Below, piece by piece: positions 55,783 to 56,627 of a stretch of 56,627 bases of DNA; within the stretch, counting starts at the first letter, position 1; every line of letters starts with the position of its first letter. The position numbers were made by a program, and so were the translations under genes. The notes beneath the pieces are model-generated. The model ran no database searches. It was not told where the DNA came from and worked only from the letters and a program-made list of their open reading frames with translations. This DNA is from an uncultured Alphaproteobacteria bacterium (lineage in GTDB: Bacteria > Pseudomonadota > Alphaproteobacteria > Caulobacterales > Caulobacteraceae): contig CALETE010000037.1 of NCBI GenBank assembly GCA_937920085.1, positions 1-56,627 of the forward strand, given 5' to 3'.

Positions 55783-56627
55783 ATGAGTGATGACGCCTAT
55801 CAAATTGTCTCCCGCGGGCCCCGCGCCGTAGCCGAAGCCGCCGCCCTGGCCATTGACGCCGATCCGGCCCTGGAAGCGGCGACCTATTCCATCCTCGAGG
55901 AAGACGAGGACAAGGACGTCTGGCGGATCGACGCATTCCCCACCACCCCGGAAGAAGTCGAGGGCCTCAGCGCCCTGCTGGCCAAGTTCCCGCCTATGAA
56001 GACCGTGGTGGAGAAGCTGGCCGACGCCGACTGGCTGGCCATGGCCCTGTCAGGCCTGCCCCCGGTTCGCGCCGGACGGTTCTTCGTCTTTGGCGCCCAT
56101 GACGGCGGTAAGGCGCCGCTCAATACGGTCAATCTGCGCATCGAGGCGGGCGCCGCCTTTGGCACCGGCCACCATGGCACGACGGTGGGCTGTCTCCAGG
56201 CCTATCACGACCTGCTCAAGGCCAAGGGCTTTAAGCGCGTGCTCGACGTTGGCGCCGGCACCGGCGTCCTGGCCATCGCCGCCGCACGGACCGGAAGCCC
56301 CATCGCCGTTGGCACTGACATTGACGCCCCCTCCGTACGCATTGCTGGCGAGAATGCCCAGCTCAACAAGGCCAAGGCCAAGTTCCTGCTCGCCTCAGGC
56401 CTGGGTCACGCCAGCGTTCGCGCCCAGGCGCCCTATGACCTGGTCTTCGCCAACATCCTGGCCCCGCCCTTGGTGGCGCTGAGCCAGGACATCAAGCTGG
56501 CGCTGAAGCCCGGCGGTCTGGCCATTCTGTCGGGCCTGCTGAGATCGCAAGAGCGCCGGGTGCTCGCGGCCTATCGCTCCAAGGGCTTCACCCTGGTCCG
56601 CCGCATCCACCGCGACGCCTGGGCGAC
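55783..56627 (+). CDS. prmA: Ribosomal protein L11 methyltransferase, N-terminal part
   Basis: The gene runs off the right edge; 281 residues are visible. The SAM-binding motif KRVLDVGAGTGVLAIAAAR and AVGTDIDAPSVRIAGENAQ, the NPPF-like motif as LVFANILAPPLVAL, and the substrate-adjacent segment AFGTGHHGTTVGCL identify PrmA, which methylates lysines and the N-terminus of ribosomal protein L11. ATG 55783 is preceded by GAGGAGGGG, directly downstream of repeat family 1. The N-terminal 110 residues (a Ser/Ala-rich start and FDAFPTT-like WRIDAFPTTPEEVEG) form the substrate-recognition domain. Confidence 0.95.
   Translation, partial: MSDDAYQIVSRGPRAVAEAAALAIDADPALEAATYSILEEDEDKDVWRIDAFPTTPEEVEGLSALLAKFPPMKTVVEKLADADWLAMALSGLPPVRAGRFFVFGAHDGGKAPLNTVNLRIEAGAAFGTGHHGTTVGCLQAYHDLLKAKGFKRVLDVGAGTGVLAIAAARTGSPIAVGTDIDAPSVRIAGENAQLNKAKAKFLLASGLGHASVRAQAPYDLVFANILAPPLVALSQDIKLALKPGGLAILSGLLRSQERRVLAAYRSKGFTLVRRIHRDAWA

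Overview
The window reads as chromosomal DNA of a GC-rich alphaproteobacterium, most likely a member of the Caulobacteraceae (Caulobacter/Phenylobacterium-like). The reasons are the gene order rodA-mrdA-mreD-mreC-mreB close to leuA, a 347-residue MreB, a large two-transmembrane coiled-coil protein resembling the polarity factor TipN, DUF4169 and RHH_4 small proteins, a CoQ4-like protein, and two alphaproteobacterial palindromic repeat families. No tRNA, rRNA, CRISPR array, transposase or phage structural gene was recognised. Identifications come from reading sequence and motifs, without database searches.

Layout. 1-4.5 kb: the start of a DUF3604 protein, a HupE/UreJ-like membrane protein, a luciferase-like monooxygenase, and an iron-sulfur (6-4) photolyase translationally coupled to a DUF2256 zinc-ribbon protein. 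4.5-6.2 kb: a compact regulatory island, in which an S24-type repressor diverges from a two-gene operon whose second protein resembles the DUF6456/GafZ family. Three copies of one operator (7-bp arms, 5-bp spacer) mark the island; the third lies before an MFS exporter. 6.2-14 kb: exporter, nitronate monooxygenase-like protein, CDGSH protein, serine hydrolase, receiver protein, membrane glycosyltransferase and an epoxide-hydrolase-like protein preceded by an internally deleted hydrolase remnant. 14-18 kb: both subunits of methylmalonyl-CoA mutase. 18-23 kb: the TipN-like protein and an alkylation-repair operon (Ogt plus an Ada/AlkA fusion). 23-34 kb: oxidoreductase, orphan Phd antitoxin, GNAT/MFS pair, aminotransferase/amidase/DUF423 operon, Bcr-type exporter and several alpha/beta hydrolases. 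34-40 kb: the cell-elongation operon mreB-mreC-mreD-mrdA-rodA. 40-46.5 kb: ABC-F ATPase, Tat lipoprotein hydrolase, phytanoyl-CoA dioxygenase-like protein, EamA transporter, and leuA with a leucine-rich leader peptide. 46.5-49 kb: an RHH antitoxin with a frameshifted ParE-like toxin between two direct copies of a palindromic repeat, then GST and a TVP38-type membrane protein. 49-56.6 kb: aspartate aminotransferase, pyrE, DUF4169, CoQ4-like, RHH_4, a UvrD/PcrA helicase, an alpha/beta hydrolase and the start of prmA.

The most interesting item is the 4.5-6.2 kb island. It looks like the RogA-GafY-GafZ control circuit of Caulobacter gene transfer agents, here with its operator code readable and an apparent extra target. 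The leucine leader of leuA, two palindromic repeat families, the broken toxin and the collapsed hydrolase are secondary items of interest.
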